Source of the DNA: Pseudomonas sp. GM80
GTDB lineage: Bacteria; Pseudomonadota; Gammaproteobacteria; Pseudomonadales; Pseudomonadaceae
DNA: 42,733 nt
Assembly: GCF_000282515.1 (NCBI RefSeq)
Contig: NZ_AKJD01000007.1
Coordinates: 1-42,733, forward strand
Direction of reading: 5' to 3'
The notes under the pieces are model-generated. The model was not told the origin of the DNA and ran no database searches. It saw only the letters and a program-made list of their open reading frames with translations. Both the position numbers and the translations under genes were made by a program. Every line of letters starts with the position of its first letter. Position 1 is the first letter of the stretch. Of this stretch, positions 15,993-25,172 are shown in pieces.

Positions 15993-17045
15993 TTATTCGA
16001 CCAACGACCAGTCCAGCGGCGTGCCGCGCTTGATCGGAGTGCGCGCGCGACGACCGATGACGGCCTCGGCATGCTTGGGCGGCAGGCCGAGACCCGGACG
16101 AATGGCGCGCAGGTTGTCCCCGCTAAAGGGTTCACCGGCGGCCATGTCGGCGGTGACGTACAACGAACGGCGATACACCAGCGACTTGCGCTCGGCTTCG
16201 GTAGGGCCGTATTGCACTTGGCCCATGGCCTGCCAGGCACGTTCGGTTTCGAGCACCAGGCTGGCCATTTCCGCCGGCTCCAGCGAGAAACTGGCATCCA
16301 CGCCGCCGGCCGCACGGTCGAGGGTGAAGTGTTTTTCCACCACGGTCGCACCGAGCGCCACGGCCGCGACGGACACGCCCACACCCATGGAATGGTCAGA
16401 CAGCCCCACCTCACAACCGAACAGCTCGCGCAGATGCGGGATCGTGCGCACGTTGCTGTTCAGCGGTGTTGCCGGATAAGTGCTGGTGCATTTGAGCAGG
16501 ACCAGATCCTTGCAACCGGCCTCGCGGGCGGCACGCACGGTCTCATCGAGTTCGGCGATGCTGGCCATGCCCGTGGAGATGATCAGCGGTTTGCCGGTCG
16601 CCGCCACACGACGGATCAGCGGCAAATCAGTGTTTTCGAAACTGGCGATTTTGTAGGCCGGCACATCGAGGCTTTCCAGAAAATCCACTGCGCTGTCATC
16701 GAATGGCGTCGAGAAGGCGAGCATGCCCAGCGCTTTGGCCCGGGCGAAAATCGGTGCATGCCATTCCCACGGTGTATGGGCTTTTTCGTACAAGTCGTAC
16801 AGCGAGGTGCCCGCCCACAGACTGCCGGGGTCCTTGATGAAGAACTCGCCTTCAGTGATGTCCAGCGTCATGGTTTCGGCGGTGTAGGTTTGCAGCTTCA
16901 AGGCGTGCGCGCCGGCCTTGGCCGCCGCCTCGACGATTTGCAGCGCCACCTCCAGCGACTGGTTATGGTTGCCGCTCATCTCGGCAATGATGAAGGGCGG
17001 CGCGTCGGCACCGATCAGGCGGTCGCCAATCTTGAAACTAGGCAT
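15993..17045 (-). CDS. pseI: Pseudaminic acid synthase PseI
   Basis: PseI (350 residues) condenses 2,4-diacetamido-2,4,6-trideoxy-L-altrose with phosphoenolpyruvate to give pseudaminic acid. The NeuB-type barrel begins with PFIIAEMSGNHNQSLEVA and holds KLQTYTAETMT, FSTPFD, ISTGMA, CTSTYPA and VGLSDHSMG, with VVEKHFTLDR closing the metal/substrate site. The C-terminal SAF (antifreeze-like) domain is about 290-350. The choice of PseI over sialic or legionaminic synthases rests on pseB, pseC, pseF and pseG directly upstream. Its start overlaps the pseG stop by 8 bp. It is the last gene of the long island operon. Confidence 0.96.
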   Translation of the reverse strand: MPSFKIGDRLIGADAPPFIIAEMSGNHNQSLEVALQIVEAAAKAGAHALKLQTYTAETMTLDITEGEFFIKDPGSLWAGTSLYDLYEKAHTPWEWHAPIFARAKALGMLAFSTPFDDSAVDFLESLDVPAYKIASFENTDLPLIRRVAATGKPLIISTGMASIAELDETVRAAREAGCKDLVLLKCTSTYPATPLNSNVRTIPHLRELFGCEVGLSDHSMGVGVSVAAVALGATVVEKHFTLDRAAGGVDASFSLEPAEMASLVLETERAWQAMGQVQYGPTEAERKSLVYRRSLYVTADMAAGEPFSGDNLRAIRPGLGLPPKHAEAVIGRRARTPIKRGTPLDWSLVE

Positions 17046-18543
17046 GCGGGTGATCCTTCAAAACACGGGTGAACGCGCAGGCACTCTGGGTGAACCCGGC
17101 GTCACGAAAAACATTCAATGAGGGGCGATTGGCGGGCAACACCTGGGCCGTGATGGCGGTGAGCTGCGGCCAATATTCGCGGACGAACGATTCGCCGCGA
17201 GCCAGCAACGCCCTGCCCCAGCCAAGACCGAAACGCCGTTCGAGCAGATAAATCGACACTTCGGCCTCAAGCCCGCGCAGGTCATAACGCAACACGCCCA
17301 CCGGGCCGTCATCAGCCTCGGCGATCAGCAGCAGACGCTGCGGGTTGCGCAAACTGGCATTCAACCAGTTGAGATGATGCGCCCAGTCGATCACGCCTTG
17401 ATCATTCGACCAACGCCGCACGGCCTCGGCGTTGCGCCCGTCGAACAACAAGCGCGCGTCGTCCGCAGTCGCCAGGCGAACCTTTAATACCGCGCCGGCC
17501 AAGGCCGCCGCCACGCGCAGCGCACCTCGACCGTCGACCAGTTGCCGCGAACGCTCGGCGAGGCTTTGCCGCAGGTGAAAATTCTCGCTGACGAAACCGA
17601 TGGCCTGCCGCAGTTGCTCGACGCTGACCTGCTCGCGAGCGCCCATGAACACATGCGCCCCGGCGGCCGCCATGACTTCGCCGTTGGCCTGCTGGTTGTT
17701 CGACACAGCGATACAGATCGTTGGCAGGCCCATGGCCGCGCGCTCCCAACTGGTACCGCCGCCGGCGCCGATGAACAGATCGGCCGCGGTCATGCGCTGA
17801 TAAAAATCGCTGACAAAACTGTGCAGGCGCCAGTGCGGCCGCGTCTCGGCCAAAGCCTGCATCGGCGCCCACGCCGGGTTATCGGCGCCGGCGACAAAGT
17901 CGACTTCAAGCTGCGCAAAATCGGCCAGCGCGAGCATCGCATGATGGGTCTGCATCGCCGCATCAAAACCGCCGAAGTTCACCAGCACCCGACGCACCCT
18001 GGCTCCGATTTCGATCGCCGGGCAACGGAACTCCTCACGCAACATGGCGTAGCGCGGGCCGAGCAACGTGCGACAGCCGTCTGGCAGCAGTGGCGCGTAG
18101 TTTTCGCTCAAGCCCGACAGATTCTGATTGAGCAACAGATCGACGCTGTAGCGTCGGCTCGCCAGATCATCCACCGCGGCAATCCGTGGCGCCCAGCGGC
18201 GGGCGGCGGTTTGCCAGTGATGATCGAGGCCATAGTGGTCGGCAATGATCCAGTCGAAGCCGGCATGCCCCTCAAGCAAATCGTCCAGTGCATCGATGTC
18301 GGCCTGCCACGGCAGCATGGCTTCGATGGCCTGCTGCGGGTCTTCATCGACGTAACGCTCGGGCAGCGCGAACGTCTCGAAACCTTCGCCCTGCAAGGCG
18401 TCAAGCCGATGCCCGGACAAGCGTCGACAGGCAAACGCGACATGACTGCCCTGCTCGCGCAACGCCCGCGCCAGCGTCAGGCAGCGGGCAATGTGGCCGC
18501 TGCCGATGGTCGGCGAGGCGTCGGCACGGATCAGCACTCTCAT
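17038..18543 (-). CDS. pseG: PseG-PseH fusion: UDP-sugar hydrolase with C-terminal GNAT acetyltransferase
   Basis: This is a 501-residue two-domain protein. Residues 1-350 match PseG, a GT-B-fold hydrolase that removes UDP from UDP-2,4-diacetamido-2,4,6-trideoxy-L-altrose. It has His17 in GSGHIARCLTLA, NFGGFD (189-194) and GGGTSWERAAMGLP (261-274). Residues from about 354 form a GNAT domain (VRLATADDARLLFDGRN, VSIYLLERRFGLGWGRALL, ANRPSLNVFRDAGFT) like PseH, which acetylates the C4 amine before PseG acts. No separate pseH gene is present, so the fusion fills that step. It overlaps pseF by 4 bp and pseI by 8 bp. Confidence 0.95.
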   Translation of the reverse strand: MRVLIRADASPTIGSGHIARCLTLARALREQGSHVAFACRRLSGHRLDALQGEGFETFALPERYVDEDPQQAIEAMLPWQADIDALDDLLEGHAGFDWIIADHYGLDHHWQTAARRWAPRIAAVDDLASRRYSVDLLLNQNLSGLSENYAPLLPDGCRTLLGPRYAMLREEFRCPAIEIGARVRRVLVNFGGFDAAMQTHHAMLALADFAQLEVDFVAGADNPAWAPMQALAETRPHWRLHSFVSDFYQRMTAADLFIGAGGGTSWERAAMGLPTICIAVSNNQQANGEVMAAAGAHVFMGAREQVSVEQLRQAIGFVSENFHLRQSLAERSRQLVDGRGALRVAAALAGAVLKVRLATADDARLLFDGRNAEAVRRWSNDQGVIDWAHHLNWLNASLRNPQRLLLIAEADDGPVGVLRYDLRGLEAEVSIYLLERRFGLGWGRALLARGESFVREYWPQLTAITAQVLPANRPSLNVFRDAGFTQSACAFTRVLKDHPHA

Positions 18544-19235
18544 GAAATTTCTCCGCCGGCCTTCAGCGCGGCGTAGAGGTATTCGGCGCGCTTCCAGTCT
18601 TCCGGCGTATCGATGTCCTGCACCAGATGCCGCGGCACAATCACCGGCAGGCTGGCCGGCGAGAAAATCACTTCACCGCGCAACCAGGCCTCACTGCGAC
18701 CCCAGTAAAACTGGCCGGCATCCTGGAAGGCTTCGGGCAAATCCTGCGAACGGGTGCTGCGAAACTCCGGGTACATCGCCGTCAGTGCGCCCTGCCCGTC
18801 GAGGGTCAGCGCACGCTGCACCGGGAAACCGAAACTGCTGACAGAGAAGGCAAAAGATTTGTCCGCGTGCTGTTCCAGCAAATCCAGGCCCTGACGCAGA
18901 TAACGCGCCTGCAACAGCGGCGCGGTGGCGTACACGCAGCAGGCGTAGTCAAACCCCGGCAACTGCTGCAAGGCATGGACGATCACGGCAGCAGTACCGG
19001 CGAAATCGTCGGCCAGTTCGGCCGGGCGCAGGAACGGCACGTCGGCGCCGTGTGCCTGCGCAACCTCGGCAATTTCTGCGTCGTCAGTGCTGACCACCAC
19101 GCGCTCGAACAACCCCGAATCCAGCGCCAGGTGGATCGAGCGCACGATCATCGGCACGCCATCGAACGGCATCAGGTTCTTGCGCGGGATGCGCTTGCTG
19201 CCACCACGGGCGGGGATGATCGCAACGCAGCTCAC
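18540..19235 (-). CDS. pseF: Pseudaminic acid cytidylyltransferase PseF
   Basis: PseF (231 residues) activates pseudaminic acid with CTP to CMP-pseudaminic acid, the donor for flagellin glycosylation. The nucleotide-binding motif IIPARGGSKRIPRKN is at 6-20. STDDAEIAEVA, YATAPLL and the C-terminal DIDTPEDWKRAE are typical of this CMP-sugar synthetase family. It begins 6 bp after the pseC stop and overlaps pseG by 4 bp. Sequence alone could allow a neuraminate or legionaminate CMP-synthetase; the PseB/PseC/PseG/PseI context decides. Confidence 0.96.
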   Translation of the reverse strand: MSCVAIIPARGGSKRIPRKNLMPFDGVPMIVRSIHLALDSGLFERVVVSTDDAEIAEVAQAHGADVPFLRPAELADDFAGTAAVIVHALQQLPGFDYACCVYATAPLLQARYLRQGLDLLEQHADKSFAFSVSSFGFPVQRALTLDGQGALTAMYPEFRSTRSQDLPEAFQDAGQFYWGRSEAWLRGEVIFSPASLPVIVPRHLVQDIDTPEDWKRAEYLYAALKAGGEIS

Positions 19236-19241
19236 GGTGTT

Positions 19242-20405
19242 TTATTCCTCAAGAAGCAGCCGGCGCAATTGCTCGACCACGTAGTCCTGTTGCTCATCGG
19301 TCAGCAGCGGGAACAGCGGCAGGCTGATCGCCTCGGCGTAATAACGTTCGGCCTCGGGGAAGTCTCCCTCGGCAAAACCCAGGTCGCGATAATAAGGCTG
19401 CAAGTGCAGCGGAATATAGTGCAGATTGACCCCGACGCCGGCCGCGCGCAACGCTTCGAAGACCTGGCGGTGGCTGAGGTTGAGGCGCTCGGTCTGCAAG
19501 CGCACCACGTATAAATGCCACGCCGATTCGGCTTCAGGCTGAGCACTCGGCAAGGTCAGCGGAAGGTAAGCCAGCAGACGCTCGTAACGCGCCGCCAACT
19601 CACGTCGACGGGCGATGAAACCGTCAAGTTTGCCGAGCTGCGACAAGCCCAAAGCGGCCTGCAGATCGGTGATGCGGTAATTGAAACCCAACTCGACCTG
19701 CTGGTAATACCACGGGCCGTGGCTCGGCTCGGTCATCTGCTGCGGATCGCGGGTCATGCCGTGGCTGCGCAGGCGCTGCAAGCGTTCGGCCAGTTCCCTG
19801 CGGTTGGTCAGCACCATGCCGCCCTCGGCGCTGGTGATGATTTTCACCGGGTGGAAACTGAACACGGTCATTGCCGCGAATTCGCCACAACCGACAGGGC
19901 GCCCTGCATAGGAGGCGCCGACCGCGTGGGAGGCATCTTCGATGACAGTGAAGTTGTAGCGCTCGGCCAGTTCGGCGATCCGGCGCATATCACAGCTCTG
20001 CCCGGAGAACGCTACCGCCACCAGCACTTTGGGCAACGTGCCGTCGCGCTCGGCCTGTTCCAGCTTTGCCGCCAGCGTGACAGCGTCGAGGTTCCAGGTC
20101 AGCGGATCGATATCGACAAAATCAACCTCGGCACCGCAATAACGCCCGCAGTTGGCCGAGGCCAGAAACGTGTTCGGCGTCGTCCACAAGCGATCGCCCG
20201 GGCCCAGCCCGGCCGCCAGACAGGCAATGTGCAGCGCCGCCGTGGCGTTGCACACCGCCACCGCGTAATCCGCCTGGCAGCGCTCCGCCATGGCCTGCTC
20301 GAAACGCTCGATGGTCGGCCCCTGGGTCAGCCAGTCGGAGTTGAGCACCTCGACCACGGCGTCAATATCGGCCTGATCGAGACTCTGCCGACCGTACGGG
20401 ATCAT
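19242..20405 (-). CDS. pseC: UDP-4-amino-4,6-dideoxy-N-acetyl-altrosamine transaminase PseC
   Basis: PseC (387 residues) is a PLP-dependent aminotransferase of the DegT/DnrJ/EryC1/StrS type, which aminates the C4 ketone of the PseB product. The cofactor lysine is Lys188 in FSFHPVKIITSAEGGM, and Asp157 in VIEDASHAVGASY should pair with the pyridine nitrogen. NTFLASANCGRY and HGMTRDP are also typical. The length is normal. The ATG overlaps the pseB stop by 4 bp (ATGA). Related aminotransferases make other amino sugars; pseB immediately upstream fixes the assignment. Confidence 0.97.
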   Translation of the reverse strand: MIPYGRQSLDQADIDAVVEVLNSDWLTQGPTIERFEQAMAERCQADYAVAVCNATAALHIACLAAGLGPGDRLWTTPNTFLASANCGRYCGAEVDFVDIDPLTWNLDAVTLAAKLEQAERDGTLPKVLVAVAFSGQSCDMRRIAELAERYNFTVIEDASHAVGASYAGRPVGCGEFAAMTVFSFHPVKIITSAEGGMVLTNRRELAERLQRLRSHGMTRDPQQMTEPSHGPWYYQQVELGFNYRITDLQAALGLSQLGKLDGFIARRRELAARYERLLAYLPLTLPSAQPEAESAWHLYVVRLQTERLNLSHRQVFEALRAAGVGVNLHYIPLHLQPYYRDLGFAEGDFPEAERYYAEAISLPLFPLLTDEQQDYVVEQLRRLLLEE

Positions 20406-21403
20406 TTCGCCAGCTTCGCGTGCAGGTCGGCAATCTGCCCGACCGAGAGGAAATGCGGGTTGGTGTCGGATCGGTATTCGAACTCTTCACCCACCGGCTG
20501 ACCGCGCTCGCCAAGCTTGTCGACGGCGAAATCGACATCGACGCTGGTGAAACGGATCGACGGCTGGATGGTGTAGTGATCGGCAAACTCCAGGGTCATC
20601 CGCGCATCGTCCAGCGGCACCATCAGCTCGTGCAGCTTCTCGCCCGGACGAATGCCGACGTGTTTGTGCGGCAGATGTTCGGCCATGCCACGGGCCAGAT
20701 CGACGATGCGGATCGACGGGATCTTCGGCACGAACACTTCACCACCGTGCATGCGCGCAAAGCTGTCGAGGACAAACTGCACACCGTGATCGAGGGTGAT
20801 CCAGAAACGCGTCATGCGCTCATCGGTGATCGGCAGTTCCTCGGCACCCTCGGCAATCAGCTTGCTGAAAAACGGCACCACCGAACCTCGCGAACCGGCG
20901 ACGTTGCCGTAGCGCACCACGGCAAAACGCGTCTGCTGTTCGCCGGCAATGTTGTTGGCAGCGACGAACAGTTTGTCCGACAGCAACTTGGTGGCGCCGT
21001 ACAGGTTGATCGGGCTGGCGGCCTTGTCGGTCGACAGCGCCACGACTTTCTGCACGCCGTTATCGATGGCTGCGGCAATGATGTTTTCCGCACCATTGAC
21101 GTTGGTGCGAATGCACTCGGTCGGGTTGTACTCCGCCGCCGGCACTTGCTTCAGGGCGGCCGCGTGCACCACGTAATCGATGCCACGCATGGCCTGACGC
21201 AAGCGGTCGGCGTCGCGCACGTCACCGAGGAAATAACGCATGCACGGCGCGTTGAACGTCTGCTGCATTTCGTATTGCTTGAGTTCATCACGCGAGAACA
21301 CCACCACGCGCTTGGGCTGATATTGCTCAAGCAGGCGGCGGATGAAGTTGCGACCGAACGAGCCGGTGCCGCCGGAGATGAAAATCGATTTACCGTTGAA
21401 CAT
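20402..21403 (-). CDS. pseB: UDP-N-acetylglucosamine 4,6-dehydratase (inverting) PseB
   Basis: PseB (333 residues) starts the pseudaminic acid pathway by converting UDP-GlcNAc to UDP-2-acetamido-2,6-dideoxy-L-arabino-hexos-4-ulose. The Rossmann motif GGTGSFGRNF is at 11-20. The catalytic residues are visible as STDKAASP (Asp126, Lys127) and NLYGATKLLSDKL (Tyr135, Lys139). The short soluble form without membrane segments separates it from large PglF/WbpM-type retaining enzymes. An AGGA lies 8 bases upstream of the ATG. It follows the 977-residue glycosyltransferase by 30 bp, too little for a separate promoter of obvious quality. Confidence 0.97.
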   Translation of the reverse strand: MFNGKSIFISGGTGSFGRNFIRRLLEQYQPKRVVVFSRDELKQYEMQQTFNAPCMRYFLGDVRDADRLRQAMRGIDYVVHAAALKQVPAAEYNPTECIRTNVNGAENIIAAAIDNGVQKVVALSTDKAASPINLYGATKLLSDKLFVAANNIAGEQQTRFAVVRYGNVAGSRGSVVPFFSKLIAEGAEELPITDERMTRFWITLDHGVQFVLDSFARMHGGEVFVPKIPSIRIVDLARGMAEHLPHKHVGIRPGEKLHELMVPLDDARMTLEFADHYTIQPSIRFTSVDVDFAVDKLGERGQPVGEEFEYRSDTNPHFLSVGQIADLHAKLAK

Positions 21404-21433
21404 GTCTTGAGTCCTGTTTCCTGATCGTCAGGC

Positions 21434-24367
21434 CTAGGCGAGCAATTGCGCCCAGTCGATGCCGGAGGCCTGGCCGAGGGTGAAGCCCTTGCCGGTCAGG
21501 GAAAGGTTCTGGTTATACGTTGCGTCCTGCGCGAAGCGCGTCTGCCACTTGTCACGCAGAGCCGCACGGACCTGGGTGGCTTGCGGCAACAGCCCCGAAT
21601 GCAGCAGTTGCGCCTGAGGCGTCCAGACGCCCAGATAACCGGCATCGGTGATCTTCAGGCACAGGTCGACGTCGGCGAACGCATCGGCAAAATGCTCCTC
21701 ATCGAGGCCGCCGACCGCATCGAACAGCGCTTTGCGAATCATCAGGCACGCACCGGACAGGGCCGAGTAGTTTTGCTCTACCTGATGGCCGAACAGATAA
21801 CCCTTGGCATCTTTGCGTTCACCGACAAATACCGAGCCCAGGTGGTCATTCAGGCCGAGCACCAGACCCGCCTGGGTGGTAACGCCCCGGTTGTCCATGA
21901 ACTTCGCGCCGACAAAACCGACCTCCGGACGCTGCGCCTGATTGACCAGCGCTTCGAGCCAGTTGGCGTTGACCACTTCGGCATCTGCCGCCAACAGCAC
22001 CAGGTACTCACCGTTGGCCTGGGCACTAGCGAAGTTGGTCAGCGCCGATGCGCTCAGGCGCACGTCACTGCGCAATACCCGGATGCGCTTGCCCTTGCCG
22101 TCCAGACTGGCCAGCCAGGCGGCCAATTCCGTGGATTGGCTGTGATTGTCGGCGATGATAATTTCGTGCTGCTGATAACGCGTGCGCTGCAACACGCTGA
22201 CCAGAACCTGCTGCAGTTGCTCGAGGTTGTCCTCGCTGCGCAGCACGATCGACACCAGCGGTCGTGACGGATGCTGATAGTCGATCTGCCAGGTTTGCGG
22301 GAGCGACGAACTGACCTGGGCGCGATAGCCGCGCGCGGCCAGATGCCGGGTCAGCACCTGGCGCTCCTGGACGTTCTCCTCCTCGGCTGCTGCGTTGCAG
22401 ATCAGCAGCGGTTCGGCCAGGTGCGCCAGACCACCGAGGCCACCGTCTTCAATCAGACGCAACAGCAGATCCAATTCCAGTGCCTGCGGGTAATCCGCCG
22501 TGAAGCCACGCGCCTGCACCAGCGCCTGACGATTGATCAGCCAGTGGCGGGCCATCAGCGACGGCACACTTTGCAGCAGATCCAGGTTGACCCCGGGACG
22601 GAACACATCGACCAGCGCGCCGTTGGCCTTGCGCTGCAATTCGTCCATGGCCACCGCACGCACACCGTCGACACCCTGCAATTCAAGACTGGCGCGCAAC
22701 AGCCCGCTGGCGGTGAATTGATCGCCCGCCTCGGCCAACAGCATCCAGTCGGCGCTGGACTGCTCGATGAGCTGATTGATCTGCGCAACGTAGTTACTGC
22801 TGCTGACTTTGACGAAGTGCACGGTGTCGCGCACGGTGGTGGTGGCTGGCAAATCACCCGTGGTGAACACCACCAGATTGAATGCCTTGCAATAGCCACC
22901 GACCAGGCTGTCGAAGGTGCTTTGCAGCTTGACCATGTCGGCATCCAGGTCCAGCAACAGAATGCCGAAACGTGGACCGCCACCGTGTTGGCCAAGGTGT
23001 TGCGCGATCGCCGTCAGTTGTGCCGGTTGCGGGTCCCGAGCATCGAGCCATTGCAACAGTTGACCGGATGGCATGTTTTCGAACAGTTGACGATTATCCT
23101 GCCCCGGCACGCTGTCCAGACGCTGGACCCAGCCCTGCAGTTTCGCCAACTCTTCGGGCTCATCAGCGTTTTTCAGCGACTCGACCAGGCGTTTGACTAC
23201 GGTGCGGTTGAACACGTTGAGGCTCAATGCTTCCCACAGCCGGGCCCGTACGGTGCGCTCGTTGTCATTGGGGTGAACACGCAACAACTCATGCTGCTTG
23301 AGCAAAATCCCCTCGAGCAATTGCAACTGCAACTTGCCCGCCGGCATCGCGTGCAGGAGAAATTCGAACTCGGTCAACAGATCGAACACCGGTTTGTTGT
23401 AGAACGGCATTTCGACGAACTGCTCCGGACCGAACATGCGCACGGGCGGCTCTGCGGCTTCACGCCAGAATGAGCGGATGATCAACGTGCCCTTGAGCGT
23501 GCGTCCCGCGAGCAGACATTCGGCCACGGTGGCGAAACTGTTCAGCGCGATCTGCTTGATCTCGGCGACGGGCTTGTCGCTGAGCGGGGTCGGAATCGAG
23601 GCAAGGAACTCGGCAAACTGTTCACGATCGGCGACGGTTTTCGCATCCGTGAACGTCAGCACCGTCAACACATTGGTGTTGTGTTCGGAGGCGGCATAAT
23701 TCAGTTCGCGTACGGCAAACGGGATCGGCAGGATGCGCGCCTTGGCACAGGACAACAGATAGAACGTGTGACCGATTTCCTGCCATTCGAAACCGGTACC
23801 TGGCGGTAACAGGCTGTACCATTTTTGCAGCAGGTCGGTGCGTGTCACGGCATAGAACGGTGGCAGGAAGTTGTCCATGAACTGCAACACGCGATCTTCG
23901 GCACTCTCGCTGTTGTAGTCCTCATGCACCTTTCTTTCCCGGCGGAAATAACTCACTTCCGTGTCGCGGGTCAGGTACATGATCCCGTAACCGTGGCACA
24001 GGCCGTAATCGGGGTTGGCGTGCAGGAACCGCACCGACTCGGTCAGTGCATCGTGCAGGAGAAAATCGTCATCAGCGGCAAATACCATGAACGGCGTAGT
24101 CACTTGCGCAACGCCCCAGGTCAACTTGTCTTGCAGGCCTTTGTAGGAGTACTGAGGCAAGTGGCGATAGTCGGCATACGGGAAATCCTCCTCGATACCC
24201 TCATCGCGCTGCGTGGACGAGTCAAGCACCAGCACCTTCGCCGGGTAGCTGCTGTAGTAGTGCAAAGTGCGGCGCAGGAACGCACTGCGGTTGTGGGTGA
24301 TGATCACCACCGTGAACAGCTCGTTCAGCGGAGTCACGTTGGTTTGATTACTGCTTTGAACCTGCAT
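21434..24367 (-). CDS. Multi-domain GT2 glycosyltransferase, Fgt-like (977 residues)
   Basis: This is a large cytoplasmic protein with no signal peptide or membrane segment. The N-terminal GT2 domain (about 18-260) starts FTVVIITHNRSAFLRRTL and has an intact acidic motif AADDDF (97-102). A central region (about 455-700) looks like a decayed GT-A domain (FGILLLDLDADM, LLAEAGDQF). The C-terminal GT2 domain (about 701-950) begins PLVSIVLRSEDN, and its usual Asp-x-Asp position reads LLAADAEV. The last two regions align in layout with the 1190-residue protein at 32406-35978, so the two are partly paralogous. P. syringae flagellin glycosyltransferases Fgt1/Fgt2 are similarly large and map to the same locus. 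Acceptor and sugar are unknown. Confidence 0.85.
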   Translation of the reverse strand: MQVQSSNQTNVTPLNELFTVVIITHNRSAFLRRTLHYYSSYPAKVLVLDSSTQRDEGIEEDFPYADYRHLPQYSYKGLQDKLTWGVAQVTTPFMVFAADDDFLLHDALTESVRFLHANPDYGLCHGYGIMYLTRDTEVSYFRRERKVHEDYNSESAEDRVLQFMDNFLPPFYAVTRTDLLQKWYSLLPPGTGFEWQEIGHTFYLLSCAKARILPIPFAVRELNYAASEHNTNVLTVLTFTDAKTVADREQFAEFLASIPTPLSDKPVAEIKQIALNSFATVAECLLAGRTLKGTLIIRSFWREAAEPPVRMFGPEQFVEMPFYNKPVFDLLTEFEFLLHAMPAGKLQLQLLEGILLKQHELLRVHPNDNERTVRARLWEALSLNVFNRTVVKRLVESLKNADEPEELAKLQGWVQRLDSVPGQDNRQLFENMPSGQLLQWLDARDPQPAQLTAIAQHLGQHGGGPRFGILLLDLDADMVKLQSTFDSLVGGYCKAFNLVVFTTGDLPATTTVRDTVHFVKVSSSNYVAQINQLIEQSSADWMLLAEAGDQFTASGLLRASLELQGVDGVRAVAMDELQRKANGALVDVFRPGVNLDLLQSVPSLMARHWLINRQALVQARGFTADYPQALELDLLLRLIEDGGLGGLAHLAEPLLICNAAAEEENVQERQVLTRHLAARGYRAQVSSSLPQTWQIDYQHPSRPLVSIVLRSEDNLEQLQQVLVSVLQRTRYQQHEIIIADNHSQSTELAAWLASLDGKGKRIRVLRSDVRLSASALTNFASAQANGEYLVLLAADAEVVNANWLEALVNQAQRPEVGFVGAKFMDNRGVTTQAGLVLGLNDHLGSVFVGERKDAKGYLFGHQVEQNYSALSGACLMIRKALFDAVGGLDEEHFADAFADVDLCLKITDAGYLGVWTPQAQLLHSGLLPQATQVRAALRDKWQTRFAQDATYNQNLSLTGKGFTLGQASGIDWAQLLA

Positions 24368-24417
24368 TTTCTATCCCCACAACCGGCCTGTTGCCAGACG
24401 CCTGAAACTGTTTTTGA

Positions 24418-25155
24418 TTAACGAACGCGACGCAGATAGCCGTCCGGCGCCACGGTGATCAGCAGCTTGTTCTGCAACTGCTGGTCGATCTCGAAATCCT
24501 GGTTTTCTTCCAGGTATTTCCACACCGCGGTTTTCGGGTTGTCGCCCGGCCCCCATGGACGATCCGGGAAGAAGTCAGCCGGCATGTCTTCGACCACGGT
24601 GTCCATGACCACGCAGTAGCTGTCGACTGACACCAGCGGTGCGTACAGACGCAGCTCTTCGAGGACGTGATCGTGAGTGTGGTTGGAGTCGAGCACCAGG
24701 ATGACTTTCTTGCCTTTGGCCGCCGCTTGCACTTGCGCCGCGATGCCGGCGTCGATGCTCGAGCCTTCGATCATTTTGATGCGTTTGGCCATCGGGTGGC
24801 TTTCGATCGCTTCGCGGTTGTGCGGGCGAATGTCGAGGTCGATGCCCAGCACTTCGCCGTGGCCTTGCAGCTCCAGCAACGAGGCGTAGTAGATGATCGA
24901 ACCGCCATGGGCGATACCGCACTCGATGACCAGGTCCGGCTTGACCTGCCAGATGATCTCCTGCATCGCCATCATGTCTTGTGGCAACTGGATGATCGGG
25001 CGGCCCATCCACGAGAAGTGATAGCTGTATTTGTGCCTGGCCGATTCGTTGAAGAACTCACGGGCAAGTGCCACAACTTTCTGGTCGTCACCCTGCCGGG
25101 CGATCTCTTCCTGGCATTCGGCTTCGAAAGCTTTCTGGATGCTGTTGTCGGTCAT
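24418..25155 (-). CDS. CmcI/cephalosporin hydroxylase-family protein, possible sugar O-methyltransferase
   Basis: This 245-residue protein resembles the CmcI family, which has a Rossmann methyltransferase fold. Members include rhamnosyl O-methyltransferases of mycobacterial glycolipids, while CmcI itself acts in cephamycin synthesis. The SAM-type motif is DLVIECGIAHGGSIIYYASL, and a metal-site-like LVLDSNHTHDHVLEEL follows. In this sugar-nucleotide operon, O-methylation of a deoxyhexose is the most sensible role, by inference. Two starts are possible: ATG at 25176, which overlaps the preceding stop by 4 bp, or ATG at 25155, which has a GAGA element nine bases upstream and is used here. No hydroxylase evidence beyond the family name is present. 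Confidence 0.85.
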   Translation of the reverse strand: MTDNSIQKAFEAECQEEIARQGDDQKVVALAREFFNESARHKYSYHFSWMGRPIIQLPQDMMAMQEIIWQVKPDLVIECGIAHGGSIIYYASLLELQGHGEVLGIDLDIRPHNREAIESHPMAKRIKMIEGSSIDAGIAAQVQAAAKGKKVILVLDSNHTHDHVLEELRLYAPLVSVDSYCVVMDTVVEDMPADFFPDRPWGPGDNPKTAVWKYLEENQDFEIDQQLQNKLLITVAPDGYLRRVR

Positions 25156-25172
25156 TTGAAAATTCTCAAGGG

